64,000 nt of DNA, taken from positions 2,208,501 to 2,272,500 of the forward strand of contig NZ_ABTR02000001.1 of the NCBI RefSeq assembly GCF_000172975.1. Direction: 5' to 3'. Origin of the DNA: Dethiosulfovibrio peptidovorans DSM 11002 (GTDB taxonomy: Bacteria; Synergistota; Synergistia; Synergistales; Dethiosulfovibrionaceae). Below the pieces are notes generated by a model. That model saw only the letters and a list, made by a program, of their open reading frames with translations. It was not told where the DNA came from and did not search any database. Each line of letters opens with the position of its first letter. Positions within the stretch are counted from its first letter, which is position 1. Shown here one piece after another: positions 1 through 8,088 of the stretch. The position numbers and the translations under genes are program-made.

Positions 1-711
1 GTGAAGAGCCTGATCCTCTCCAAAGAAGGAGGAGATCGTCGCTTCGATCTCCTGACGTCTCTGGGGACCATCGACACCGATTCTTTGGTCATGGCAGTGG
101 AGAGCGAGGAGTACCGTCTGTTGCCATTCGGCCTACATCGCACTATACCGCAGGTGTTGACTCATTGGGATCAGAATCACGATATGCTGGCGGTCGAGTG
201 TGCCTTGGACAGGAGCCTCTTCGAGGCCATGTCCGATTTGGTCGGCAAGCTCTCGATGCCGCAGGTGGACCTTTGGTTCAAGAGGCGGGTAGATGCGGAG
301 AACGTCCGTACTCTCATCAGGTTAAGTCGAGCCCAGGTGGAGTCCTCGGCAGCGGTGGACTTTCTACATAAAGGCGGGGATATATCGATAGACCGCCTTA
401 TATCCACTCTAGCAGAGCCGATCGATAGCTGGGGAAGGCTTCTGGCCTTCGCCGACGTCGGAACGGTCTTCGATTACATCCAGGATTCCTCCGATATGGA
501 GACCCTCCTGATGGTGTTTGACAAAATTCTCGATGATTACGTAACCGACGTGCTAGAAGAGGCAAAGTATGGTTGCTTTGAGCCGGAAAACGTACTCCGT
601 TTTTCCTGGTTGAAAGAGTTGGAAGCCAAAAACCTGAGGGTTATATTGGTTTCCATCGCCAACGGAGCCGATCGAGATATGGTGAGGAGGCTGATGCGTC
701 GTGTCGGATAA
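1..711 (+). CDS. ntpC: V-type ATP synthase subunit C (5' truncated by window edge)
   Basis: This is the central-stalk cap subunit that links the V1 rotor to the membrane ring of a V-type (A/V) ATP synthase. The visible 236 codons match the C-terminal two thirds of subunit C, including a VDAENVRTLIR stretch typical of the repeated helical domains. Family members are usually about 330-360 residues, so the true start very probably lies upstream of the window and the GTG at base 1 is internal. The stop codon overlaps the start of the subunit F gene. Identity rests partly on the downstream F-A-B-D order, which is the standard operon order. Confidence 0.85.
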   Translation: MKSLILSKEGGDRRFDLLTSLGTIDTDSLVMAVESEEYRLLPFGLHRTIPQVLTHWDQNHDMLAVECALDRSLFEAMSDLVGKLSMPQVDLWFKRRVDAENVRTLIRLSRAQVESSAAVDFLHKGGDISIDRLISTLAEPIDSWGRLLAFADVGTVFDYIQDSSDMETLLMVFDKILDDYVTDVLEEAKYGCFEPENVLRFSWLKELEAKNLRVILVSIANGADRDMVRRLMRRVG

Positions 712-1036
712 AAGCTCTCGCCCTATGGCTGCGGTCGGACAATACGATACAGTATTGCCATTTCAGGCAGTAGGCGTAAAGCCCTTCCCTGTCGGAGAGA
801 AATCCGATGAGGTCAAGAAACTTCTGGAACGACTGGCCAGAGAGAACTACGCAGTCGTCTTCGTTGAGGAGGCCCTCTTCATCGAGAATAAGGATCTCAT
901 CTCGGAGCTCAACCAGGAGTATCCCGCCAGCATGATCCCCATTCCAGGCATAAGAGGGTCCCTCAACGTCGGACTCTCCGCTATTCGCGGAAACGTGGAG
1001 CGAGCCGTGGGAATGGATATCTTTGCTGAAAAATAG
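701..1036 (+). CDS. ntpF: V-type ATP synthase subunit F
   Basis: Small (111 aa) rotor-stalk subunit that packs against subunit D. The length and position between subunits C and A are as expected, and the core has the Rossmann-like pattern of the family (alternating hydrophobic strands, a VVFVEEALF segment and a C-terminal PIPGIRGS loop). The GTG start at 701 is preferred over ATG 726 because GGTGAGGAGG lies about 10 bases upstream of it. The gene overlaps the end of subunit C by 11 bases, suggesting translational coupling. The first ~12 residues are a little longer than usual. Confidence 0.88.
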   Translation: MSDKSSRPMAAVGQYDTVLPFQAVGVKPFPVGEKSDEVKKLLERLARENYAVVFVEEALFIENKDLISELNQEYPASMIPIPGIRGSLNVGLSAIRGNVERAVGMDIFAEK

Positions 1037-1058
1037 TTAAGGCTGGAGGCGATTCATA

Positions 1059-2855
1059 GTGGCCACGGATAAGGTCATAAAAGGCAGCATAGAAAGAATA
1101 TCCGGACCCCTTGTAGTCGCTAAGGGAATGATCGGTGCCAGCATGTACGACGTGGTCCGTATCGGGGAAATAGGTCTTGTCGGCGAAATCATTGAGCTGA
1201 AGGACGAATATGCCTCGATTCAGGCCTACGAGGAGACGTCGGGGCTAAAACCCGGCGAACCAGTCGTAAGCACCGGAGAACCCCTTAGCGTCGAGCTTGG
1301 GCCCGGACTGATAGAGCAGTTTTACGATGGCGTTCAGAGACCTCTTAAGAGCATCGAGGACGCCGCTCAGAGTCCCTATATAGCGAAGGGAATCGACGTT
1401 CCCGCCCTGGACCACTCGAGAAAGTGGGATTTCGAGCCACGTCTTAAGGAAGGGGATCAGGTCTCCCAGGGAGATGTTCTAGGAATCGTACAGGAGACAG
1501 TGCTGGTCGAACATCGCATAATGGTACCTATCGGTATATCCGGAAAAATAAAGAAGATATCGAAGGGAAGCTTTACCGTCGACGACGTGGTCGCAGTAAT
1601 AGAGAGCGACGACAAGGAGAAGCACGAGGTCAGGATGGCCCAGAAATGGCCTGTCCGTAAAACCCGTCCGGTAGCGAAGAGGCTTCCTCCCGTTACGCCC
1701 TTGACCACCGGTCAGAGGGTAGTCGACACCTTCTTCCCCATAGCCAAAGGAGGAACGGCCTGTGTGCCCGGTCCCTTCGGCTCCGGGAAGACTGTTATAC
1801 AGCACCAGCTGGCCAAGTGGGCGGAGGCTCAGATAGTCGTATACATCGGCTGTGGAGAAAGAGGAAATGAGATGACCGACGTTCTCCTCGAGTTCCCCCA
1901 TCTGGAGGACCCCAGATCGGGAGAGCCTCTGATGAAGAGGACGGTTCTCATAGCCAATACATCCAACATGCCCGTCGCGGCACGAGAGGCTAGCGTATAC
2001 ACCGGAATAACCATGGCTGAGTACTACAGGGATATGGGCTACTCGGTAGCTTTGATGGCCGACTCCACGAGCCGTTGGGCAGAGGCCCTCAGGGAGATGT
2101 CCGGACGACTTGAAGAGATGCCAGGAGAGGAAGGTTACCCTGCATATCTGGGGACCCGACTGGCGTCCTTCTATGAGAGGGCTGGACGGGCTATCTGTTA
2201 CGGCAGAGAGGGCGCCGAGGGATCGGTATCGGTCATCGGGGCAGTGTCCCCTCCCGGAGGAGACCTCTCCGAGCCTGTAACCCAGAATACCCTTCGAGTT
2301 ACAAAGGTCTTTTGGGGACTGGACGCCCAGTTGGCCTATCAGCGTCACTTCCCGGCCATTAACTGGCTCCAGAGTTACTCTCTCTACACCAACAAGCTGG
2401 ACGAGTACTGGGACGGAGAGTTCGACGACGAGTGGTCCCACACCAGGGTCGAGGCCATGGGACTGCTTGAGGAGGAGGACAAGCTTCGAGAGATAGTGAG
2501 GTTGGTCGGGATAGATGCCCTCTCCAGAAACGAGAGGATGATACTCGAGACGGCCAAGTCTCTCAGGGAGGATTTTCTACACCAGAACGCCTTCCACGAG
2601 ACCGATACCTATACGTCGATGAAGAAGCAGTTCAAGATGCTTGCGACGATCATAAAATTCCATCATTACGGAACCGAGGCGCTGAAAAACGGTGCTCCCA
2701 TGAACGAGCTTTTCAACCTCCCTGTCAGGGAGAAAATAGCCAGGATGGGACTCGTCGCCGAGGACTCGCTTCAGCAGATCGACGACCTTGAGAACGTCAT
2801 GAAGGAAGAGATCGCCAAACTGGTTCCGACGGGAGGCGAATCCAATGTTGCCTAG
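1059..2855 (+). CDS. ntpA: V-type ATP synthase catalytic subunit A
   Basis: Catalytic nucleotide-binding subunit of the V1 hexamer, 598 aa, the usual full length. The Walker A loop GPFGSGKT is at residues 238-245. The ~90-residue non-homologous insert that distinguishes subunit A from F-type beta lies before it, and the downstream [11 protein letters not shown] and [13 protein letters not shown] motifs are intact. The start is GTG, preceded by GGAGG about 12 bases upstream. The last 11 bases overlap the subunit B gene. Whether the enzyme moves H+ or Na+ cannot be told here because the membrane ring subunits lie outside the window. Confidence 0.97.
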   Translation: MATDKVIKGSIERISGPLVVAKGMIGASMYDVVRIGEIGLVGEIIELKDEYASIQAYEETSGLKPGEPVVSTGEPLSVELGPGLIEQFYDGVQRPLKSIEDAAQSPYIAKGIDVPALDHSRKWDFEPRLKEGDQVSQGDVLGIVQETVLVEHRIMVPIGISGKIKKISKGSFTVDDVVAVIESDDKEKHEVRMAQKWPVRKTRPVAKRLPPVTPLTTGQRVVDTFFPIAKGGTACVPGPFGSGKTVIQHQLAKWAEAQIVVYIGCGERGNEMTDVLLEFPHLEDPRSGEPLMKRTVLIANTSNMPVAAREASVYTGITMAEYYRDMGYSVALMADSTSRWAEALREMSGRLEEMPGEEGYPAYLGTRLASFYERAGRAICYGREGAEGSVSVIGAVSPPGGDLSEPVTQNTLRVTKVFWGLDAQLAYQRHFPAINWLQSYSLYTNKLDEYWDGEFDDEWSHTRVEAMGLLEEEDKLREIVRLVGIDALSRNERMILETAKSLREDFLHQNAFHETDTYTSMKKQFKMLATIIKFHHYGTEALKNGAPMNELFNLPVREKIARMGLVAEDSLQQIDDLENVMKEEIAKLVPTGGESNVA

Positions 2856-4257
2856 AGAATATAAGACCATCAGCAGCCTTCAGGGACCGCTACTCGTGGT
2901 CGAGAAGGTCCAAGACGTCAAATACGACGAGTTGGTCGAAATCGAGCTTTCCAACGGCGAAAACCGCCGGGGAAGGGTCCTGGAGATAGACTCCAACAGA
3001 GCGCTGGTACAGGTCTTCGAGGGAACCGACGGTATAGATATAGAGGATACCAAGGTCCGATTCGTCGGGAAGGTCCTAACTTTACCGGTCAGCGAAGACA
3101 TGTTGGGACGGGTCTTCAACGGCAGGGGAGAGCCCATAGACGGAGGGGCTCACATAATCGCCGACAAAAATATCGACGTCAACGGACTGCCTATCAACCC
3201 CTTTTCCCGAGATTATCCGGAGGAGTTCATCCAGACCGGCATATCCACCATCGACGGTATGAATCCCATGGTTAGAGGTCAGAAGCTGCCCATCTTCTCA
3301 GGAGCTGGGCTTCCCCACAACAGGATGGCAGCCCAGCTGGCTCGTCAGGCGAACGTAATCAGCGGTCACGAGGCCTTCGCCGTCGTATTTGCCGCCATGG
3401 GTATAACCTTCGAGGAGGCCTCCTTCTTCATGGAGGACTTCAGGAGAACCGGTGCTCTGGAGCGTACCGTAATGTACGTCAACCTGGCCGACGATCCGGC
3501 TATCGAGCGAATAACCACTCCCCGTCTGGCTTTGACCGCGGCGGAGTATCTCGCTTTCGAGAAGAATATGCATGTCTTGGTCATCCTTACCGACCTCACC
3601 AACTACTGCGAGGCCCTTCGTGAGATCTCGGCGGCTAGAAAAGAAGTCCCGGGCAGACGTGGTTACCCCGGTTATCTCTACACCGACCTCGCCACTATGT
3701 ATGAGCGGGCCGGTAAGATAAAGGGCCGCAGCGGATCCATAACCCAGGTTCCCATACTTACCATGCCGGAAAACGACAAGACCCACCCGATTCCGGACCT
3801 TACGGGTTATATCACAGAGGGTCAGATAATCCTCAGTCCCAACCTTCACCGTAAGGGTATATATCCCCCGGTGGACGTCATGCCTTCGCTGTCCAGACTC
3901 AAGGACAAAGGTATCGGCAAGGGAAAGACCAGAGAGGATCACGCCGACCTGATGAACCAGCTCTTTGCTGCCTACGCCAGGGGCAAGGAGGCCAAGGAGT
4001 TGGCCGTCATATTGGGAGAGGGTGCCCTGTCCGAAGACGACAAGGCTTTCGCCTCTTTCGCCGACCGTTTCGAGGACGAGTACGTCCGTCAGGGAGAGTA
4101 CAAAAACCGAACGGTGGAGGAAACCCTCCAGCTTGGCTGGGAGCTCCTTACCATGGTCCCTGTCAAGGAGCTCAAGCGTGTCCACGACGAGTATATAGAG
4201 AGGTATCTGCTGCCTCTCAAAGAGGGTCAGAAGTCCGCAGAAGAAGTCAAGGCTTAG
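2845..4257 (+). CDS. ntpB: V-type ATP synthase non-catalytic subunit B
   Basis: Regulatory nucleotide-binding subunit alternating with A in the V1 ring, 470 aa and full length. At about residues 152-159 the P-loop is replaced by SGAGLPHN, the degenerate form expected in subunit B, so loss of Walker A is normal for the family and not a defect. The conserved regions [14 protein letters not shown] and [12 protein letters not shown] are present. The ATG start lies within the end of the A gene (11-base overlap). The next gene, subunit D, begins 12 bases after the stop. Confidence 0.97.
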   Translation: MLPREYKTISSLQGPLLVVEKVQDVKYDELVEIELSNGENRRGRVLEIDSNRALVQVFEGTDGIDIEDTKVRFVGKVLTLPVSEDMLGRVFNGRGEPIDGGAHIIADKNIDVNGLPINPFSRDYPEEFIQTGISTIDGMNPMVRGQKLPIFSGAGLPHNRMAAQLARQANVISGHEAFAVVFAAMGITFEEASFFMEDFRRTGALERTVMYVNLADDPAIERITTPRLALTAAEYLAFEKNMHVLVILTDLTNYCEALREISAARKEVPGRRGYPGYLYTDLATMYERAGKIKGRSGSITQVPILTMPENDKTHPIPDLTGYITEGQIILSPNLHRKGIYPPVDVMPSLSRLKDKGIGKGKTREDHADLMNQLFAAYARGKEAKELAVILGEGALSEDDKAFASFADRFEDEYVRQGEYKNRTVEETLQLGWELLTMVPVKELKRVHDEYIERYLLPLKEGQKSAEEVKA

Positions 4258-4269
4258 CGGGGTGATGTC

Positions 4270-4893
4270 ATGGCTCGTCTGAACGTCAACCCGAACCGAA
4301 TGGAGCTATCCAGGCTCAAGAAGAACCTGGTGGTGGCCAAGAGGGGCCACAAACTCCTGAAGGACAAACAGGACGCCCTGATAAAGGCCTTTCTGGAAAA
4401 GGCTCGCAAGGTCAAGGAGCAACGCGAAGCGGTGGAGGAAGAGCTCCGTAGATGTTACGAGAGCTTCCTCCTCGCCAGAGCTCAGACCTTGCCCGCCATG
4501 TTGGAACAGGCACTTATGATTCCCGGGGCGAAGTGCCGTATCTCCGTGGAACATCGCAACGTTATGAGCGTGGTGGTCCCTGAATACGGTATAGACCAGG
4601 AAGGCAAGGCTCTCAACTACGGTTTTGCAACAACCCTGGGCAGTCTCGACGTCGCTCTCGAGCGTTTTTCTTCCATAATGCCGAAACTCATAGAGCTTGC
4701 GGCGGAGGAAAAGGCCATAGCTCTCATGTCGACCGAGATAGAGAAGACCCGAAGAAGGGTCAACGCGTTGGAGCACGTCCTGATTCCGGCTACAATAGAG
4801 ACCATAAAGTACATCACCATGAAGCTGGAGGAACAGGAGCGATCGACTCTCAGCCGTATAATGAAGATCAAGGATATCGTCAGATCTCACTAA
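4270..4893 (+). CDS. ntpD: V-type ATP synthase subunit D (rotor shaft)
   Basis: Subunit D forms the central rotating shaft of V1. The 207-residue protein begins with the diagnostic LNVNPNRMELSRLKKNL region and has long charged helices at both ends (about residues 15-70 and 150-205) that form the antiparallel coiled coil. GGGGTGATGTC just before the ATG provides the ribosome-binding site. It is the last gene of the operon, followed at once by a palindromic terminator. No subunit G/H gene follows, which fits an operon whose stator genes lie upstream. Confidence 0.95.
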   Translation: MARLNVNPNRMELSRLKKNLVVAKRGHKLLKDKQDALIKAFLEKARKVKEQREAVEEELRRCYESFLLARAQTLPAMLEQALMIPGAKCRISVEHRNVMSVVVPEYGIDQEGKALNYGFATTLGSLDVALERFSSIMPKLIELAAEEKAIALMSTEIEKTRRRVNALEHVLIPATIETIKYITMKLEEQERSTLSRIMKIKDIVRSH

Positions 4894-4895
4894 AC

Positions 4896-4937
4896 AAAAA
4901 GCGGAGGTGGGGCTTTAAAGCCCCACCTCCGCTTTTT
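4896..4937. terminator. Perfect 42-base palindromic bidirectional terminator
   Basis: An uninterrupted inverted repeat with A5 at the left edge and T5 at the right edge, GC-rich stem arms and a TTTAAA centre. It lies between the convergent subunit D gene (+) and cheR (-), so it has a T-tract after the stem in both directions and should terminate both. Confidence 0.93.
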
Positions 4938-4949
4938 CGATTTTTCCTT

Positions 4950-5759
4950 CTATTTGAGGGGTTTTTTGTAAAGAAAGGGCTTTGCAGCCTCGAATCCGTA
5001 GGATTTATACTCGAAAATCTGTTCCGTCGATCCCACTAGAAGATACCCTCCCGGTCTGAGTGCATCGAAAAACTTCTGATAAAGGACCGCCTTCGTCTCC
5101 GGTCTGAAGTATATAACCACGTTCCTGCACAGTATAAGGTCGTAGTCTTTTTCGAACCTATCCTCTACTAGGTTCAATCTGGCGAAATCGACTCTCTTTT
5201 TGAGATCGTCCTTAACCTGATAGGTTTGCTCGTCTACGGCCTTGAAGTACTTGGTTATCCAATCTGGAGGAACGTTTACCAGCTGTCTCTTGTGATAGAT
5301 CCCTTTTTGGGCTATGGCGATTGCGCCGGCATCGATGTCTCTCGCATGGACCGGGGTAGTGGAGGATAGCCCGCATTCGCTGGACAACATCGCCAGAGAA
5401 TAGGGTTCCTCTCCGGTTGCAGATCCGGCACTCCAAAAACGAAGTTTTTTATTGCCTTTGGTCTTGATGAGATCGGGAATTACATGATCTTTCAAATCCC
5501 ACCATCGTGGAGGATTTCTTAGGAACTCCGACACATTTATCGTTAGATAATCGAGAAAATCCCTCAGTTTATCCTCATTTTTGTTGATCATAGTAAAGTA
5601 CTGGTCGTAATCGGTCAAATTCCATCGGCTCATGAGCATATGAGCACGACGATGTATTTGGTTCTTATATGAATTTAAATCTAGACCAGTTAGTTTTTGA
5701 ACCTGTTGTTTAAAACGCGTGTATTCTGGCGAATCGTAATCCTTCTCGTTAGCGACCAA
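4950..5759 (-). CDS. cheR: CheR-type protein-glutamate O-methyltransferase
   Basis: SAM-dependent methyltransferase of the chemotaxis-receptor type, 269 aa. The N-terminal helical CheR_N domain occupies about residues 10-65. A TINVSEFLRNP segment (73-83) precedes SAM motif I, AGSATGEEPY at 111-120 (the family more often has GCSTGEE). RDIDAGAIAIAQKGIY follows, and CRNVVIYF at 211-218 is the conserved motif. The start is TTG at 5759, supported by AAGGAGG about 6 bases upstream. No other chemotaxis gene lies nearby, so this is an orphan copy. It could methylate receptors in trans or have a non-chemotaxis partner. Confidence 0.92.
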   Translation of the reverse strand: MVANEKDYDSPEYTRFKQQVQKLTGLDLNSYKNQIHRRAHMLMSRWNLTDYDQYFTMINKNEDKLRDFLDYLTINVSEFLRNPPRWWDLKDHVIPDLIKTKGNKKLRFWSAGSATGEEPYSLAMLSSECGLSSTTPVHARDIDAGAIAIAQKGIYHKRQLVNVPPDWITKYFKAVDEQTYQVKDDLKKRVDFARLNLVEDRFEKDYDLILCRNVVIYFRPETKAVLYQKFFDALRPGGYLLVGSTEQIFEYKSYGFEAAKPFLYKKPLK

Positions 5760-5792
5760 GGGAATCCCTCCTTTATGGTGTTATCGTCTACA

Positions 5793-5801
5793 ATCATACC
5801 A
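5793..5801 (-). promoter_or_regulatory. Candidate extended -10 promoter for cheR
   Basis: On the minus strand the sequence reads TGGTATGAT, an extended -10 type element about 35 bases before the cheR TTG start. No good -35 hexamer is visible at 17 bases, so this is only a candidate. Confidence 0.35.
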
Positions 5802-5826
5802 TGTCGGCGAATCACTTGAAATGTGA

Positions 5827-5832
5827 TATACT
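5827..5832 (+). promoter_or_regulatory. Candidate -10 element for rnpB
   Basis: TATACT ends 7 bases before the predicted 5' end of RNase P RNA (about 5840), the right distance for a -10 box. The -35 region is poor, so support comes mainly from position. Confidence 0.45.
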
Positions 5833-5839
5833 GCCTCCT

Positions 5840-6178
5840 GAGAGTCTTCCAGGTAGTCGCTGCCGATAAATATCGGGAGAGGAAAGTCCGGGCTCCAAAG
5901 GGCAGGACGCTGGGTAACGCCCAGTTGGCGTAAGCCACAGGCCAGTGCCACAGAGATATACCGCCTCTTCAAGAGGTAAGGGTGAAAAGGTGGGGTAAGA
6001 GCCCACCGGACGGCAGGTGACTGTCGTGCCAGGTAAACCCCGTCCGGAGCAAGACCGAATAGGGGGGGATGAGGCGGCCCGCCGACCTCCGGGTACGGTC
6101 GCTCGAGATGTCTCGCGAGGGATGTCCTAGATAAATGACTACCCACGACAAAACCCGGCTTACAGGAAGGCTCTCCAG
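5840..6178 (+). ncRNA. rnpB: RNase P RNA (bacterial class A)
   Basis: Catalytic RNA that removes 5' leaders from tRNA precursors. The universally conserved 5' core GAGGAAAGTCCGGGCTCC is at 5879-5896 and its partner region, ACAAAACCCGGCTTACAG, at 6148-6165; together they form helix P4 and flanking core positions. The ends pair as P1 (5841-5850 with 6165-6174, allowing a G-U). Internal features such as GGTAAACCCCGTCCGGAGCA also match. The length of about 335 bases is typical for class A. A terminator hairpin follows 13 bases downstream. Confidence 0.95.
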
Positions 6179-6190
6179 CACCGTTTTTTG

Positions 6191-6232
6191 GGACCTACGG
6201 CCTAGTAAAAAAAGGCCTGGGTCCTTTTTTTT
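6191..6232 (+). terminator. Rho-independent terminator of rnpB
   Basis: Stem arms GGACC...GGCCT and AGGCC...GGTCC, with a short internal loop, are followed directly by eight Ts (6225-6232). This separates rnpB from the mraZ promoter. Confidence 0.88.
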
Positions 6233-6264
6233 GCCCTTTTATCCGATGAGAGGCCATGATCCTC

Positions 6265-6293
6265 TTGACTCTTTCACCTTTAAGTTCTACTGT
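6265..6293 (+). promoter_or_regulatory. Candidate mraZ/dcw promoter
   Basis: TTGACT (6265-6270) and TACTGT (6288-6293) are spaced by exactly 17 bases, just upstream of the MraZ-box array and about 50 bases before the mraZ ATG. The -35 is good and the -10 weak. Start-site mapping would decide. Confidence 0.5.
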
Positions 6294-6298
6294 TTAGT

Positions 6299-6333
6299 TG
6301 GTATATCGTGGAGAGAAGTGGGAAGTTATGGGG
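6299..6333 (+). promoter_or_regulatory. MraZ operator: four TGGNN repeats at 10-base spacing
   Basis: TGGTA (6299), TGGAG (6309), TGGGA (6319) and TGGGG (6329) repeat with an exact 10-base period in the mraZ leader. Known MraZ boxes are TGGGN direct repeats separated by 5 bases, placing contacts on one helical face. The two downstream copies match TGGGN best. The array lies between the candidate -10 and the mraZ start codon and overlaps the likely ribosome-binding region, fitting autorepression. Confidence 0.8.
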
Positions 6334-6341
6334 GACAAGCC

Positions 6342-6764
6342 ATGTTCTTGGGGAGTTACGATCATAAAATAGACGATAAGGGACGGATGATCCTTCCTTC
6401 CCGTTTTCGGAATGTCCTCGGATCTCCCATTGTATGTACCGTAGGAATAGAAAGATGCATGGCAGTATATCCACTTGATAGCTGGCAGACTTTCGTAGCT
6501 CGCTTCGATGAACTGCCCTTTTCTAAAGAAAAATCCAGAAATTTCAAGAGAGTCCTTTTTTCCATGGCCGACGAAATCACACCGGATAAAACCGGGCGTA
6601 TTCTCATCTCGCCCTCTCTTCGTTGCTACGGAGAATTGAAAGAGGATGTTTCGGTTATAGGGGTCGAGGACCACATAGAGATATGGGATCGTGCCCGTTG
6701 GAACGACAGAAGGTCTACCTTGCTTGGAGATCTGGGAAAGATGATCGAGGAAGTGATGCAGTGA
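6342..6764 (+). CDS. mraZ: MraZ transcriptional regulator
   Basis: DNA-binding regulator that in E. coli and mycoplasmas controls the dcw operon. The 140 aa contain two SpoVT/AbrB-like half-domains, each with the family signature: DDKGRMILPSRF (residues 11-22) and DKTGRILISPS (82-92). The reading frame is open for a further 207 bases upstream, but that part lies across the rnpB 3' end and its terminator. The conserved N-terminus MFLGSYDHKID fixes the start at ATG 6342. The stop overlaps the rsmH start by 4 bases. Confidence 0.96.
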   Translation: MFLGSYDHKIDDKGRMILPSRFRNVLGSPIVCTVGIERCMAVYPLDSWQTFVARFDELPFSKEKSRNFKRVLFSMADEITPDKTGRILISPSLRCYGELKEDVSVIGVEDHIEIWDRARWNDRRSTLLGDLGKMIEEVMQ

Positions 6765-7759
6765 AGGTTGAACATGTTCCAGTTATGTTGGAGGAAGTAC
6801 TTGAGTATCTTAAAAAAACGGGCTCCTCAGGTCCTATAGTAGATGCCACCTTAGGTTTGGGCGGGTACTCGGAAGCGATCTTGGCTCGTATAGAAGGAGT
6901 AAATGTCTTCGGAATAGATAGAGACCCCCAGGCTTTGACCATGGCCTCGGAAAGGCTGAGTCCATTCGGAAAGAGGTTCATTCCCATAAAGGGTAATTTC
7001 TCCGATCTAAAGGGATTGCTCGAAGATATAGATGGTATCCCAGTGGGAGGAGTCGTCTTCGATTTAGGGGTCTCCAATATGCAGATATCCCTACCGGAAA
7101 GGGGCTTTTCCTTCAGAGAAAACGGGCCTTTGGATATGAGGATGAACCACGAAGATGGAGGCGAAAGCGCAGCCGATATGGTCAGAGAACTGACCGCCCC
7201 CGAGCTAAGCGAGATTTTTAGAAAATACGGAGAGGAACGATTTGCCTGGCCGATCGCCAAGTCCATAGTCCGTTATCGTGAAAAGAGCGGTCCTATAGAG
7301 GACACGGATACATTGGTAGAGGTTATACGTAAGGCTCTTCCAGCTCCGGTTATGAGAAAGGCCAAAGGGCACCCTGCCAGGAAGGTCTTTCAAGCTCTTA
7401 GAATTGCTGTAAACAAGGAGATGGATGCCTTGGACGAGGGACTAAACTCCGCTCTAGAGGTCATATCTCCTGGTGGGGTGGTGGTGGTAGTGTCATATCA
7501 CTCCCTTGAGGACAGAATCGTCAAATGGAAATTCAGAGGATGGAAGGATCAGGGAGAAGGAACTATTCTGACTAAAAAGGCCCTGGTTCCCTCGGATCTT
7601 GAGATAGAGAACAATACCAAATCCAGAAGCGCTAAGCTTAGAGCTTTCGCCAAAGGACAGACGTACACAGGAGGGCTGTCGTGCTTTTCAAAGATAAACT
7701 CAGAGAAGACCGTTATCGATCTGACGACGTCCGTGTCAGAAGGAAAAAAATCAAGATAA
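6761..7759 (+). CDS. rsmH: 16S rRNA (cytosine1402-N4)-methyltransferase RsmH
   Basis: Methylates N4 of C1402 in the 16S decoding centre. 332 aa; the N-terminus KVEHVPVMLEEV is the family start, the SAM-binding motif VDATLGLGGYSEAI is at 28-40, and later motifs such as FDLGVSNMQ and SYHSLEDRIVK are present. The GTG start at 6761 has GAGGAAG upstream and overlaps the mraZ stop by 4 bases. The usual C-terminus (SRSAKLR) is followed here by about 35 extra residues that run into the next gene, giving a 79-base out-of-frame overlap. Confidence 0.95.
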   Translation: MKVEHVPVMLEEVLEYLKKTGSSGPIVDATLGLGGYSEAILARIEGVNVFGIDRDPQALTMASERLSPFGKRFIPIKGNFSDLKGLLEDIDGIPVGGVVFDLGVSNMQISLPERGFSFRENGPLDMRMNHEDGGESAADMVRELTAPELSEIFRKYGEERFAWPIAKSIVRYREKSGPIEDTDTLVEVIRKALPAPVMRKAKGHPARKVFQALRIAVNKEMDALDEGLNSALEVISPGGVVVVVSYHSLEDRIVKWKFRGWKDQGEGTILTKKALVPSDLEIENNTKSRSAKLRAFAKGQTYTGGLSCFSKINSEKTVIDLTTSVSEGKKSR

Positions 7760-8088
7760 GCCCTATCTTTGTACTCTTTCTCGTTGTGGCTATGATGCTG
7801 TGTTCTTCTCTGGTATGTCTGAGAATGTATGGTCTAGTTCTTGAATCCAAACTGGACGACCTCTCTGCGAAGGTAAGCGATTTGGAGGCACAGGTCACGT
7901 CGATCCATAAAAAATGCCTTGCCATGGAATCGCCGTCAACGGTATATGGATATGCCAGCACAAAATTGGGTATGACGGAGGACGCCTATGCGGGGATAAT
8001 AAGGGTTCAGTTCTCAGGAAAAACTGCATCCTCGATGTCCGATCCCAAAAGATGGAGTGGCTCTCTGCCAGACAAGCACTATAGATGA
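7681..8088 (+). CDS. ftsL: FtsL-like divisome protein
   Basis: Small bitopic protein of 135 aa: a basic N-terminal cytoplasmic segment (RVRRKKIK), one membrane helix at about residues 29-50, then a predicted coiled-coil stretch (ESKLDDLSAKVSDLEAQV). This architecture and the rsmH-ftsI position identify it as FtsL, although the sequence is too divergent to be certain from motifs. The GTG start at 7681 lies inside rsmH but has a strong GGAGGG ribosome-binding site 5 bases away. Its stop overlaps the ftsI start (ATGA). Such proteins bridge FtsB/FtsQ and FtsWI. Confidence 0.75.
   Translation: MLFKDKLREDRYRSDDVRVRRKKIKISPIFVLFLVVAMMLCSSLVCLRMYGLVLESKLDDLSAKVSDLEAQVTSIHKKCLAMESPSTVYGYASTKLGMTEDAYAGIIRVQFSGKTASSMSDPKRWSGSLPDKHYR

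Noticed and set aside
1479-2441. Long antisense open frame (320 codons) inside the V-ATPase A gene
   Set aside because: It mirrors a highly conserved catalytic subunit on the other strand, has no recognisable motif and no ribosome-binding site; long antisense frames are expected from codon bias.
3298-4185. Antisense open frame (295 codons) inside the V-ATPase B gene
   Set aside because: Same reason; the sense gene is certain and nothing in the antisense translation resembles a protein family.
6135-6341. N-terminal extension of MraZ upstream of ATG 6342
   Set aside because: It would translate the rnpB 3' end, its terminator and the MraZ operator; the conserved family N-terminus begins at 6342.
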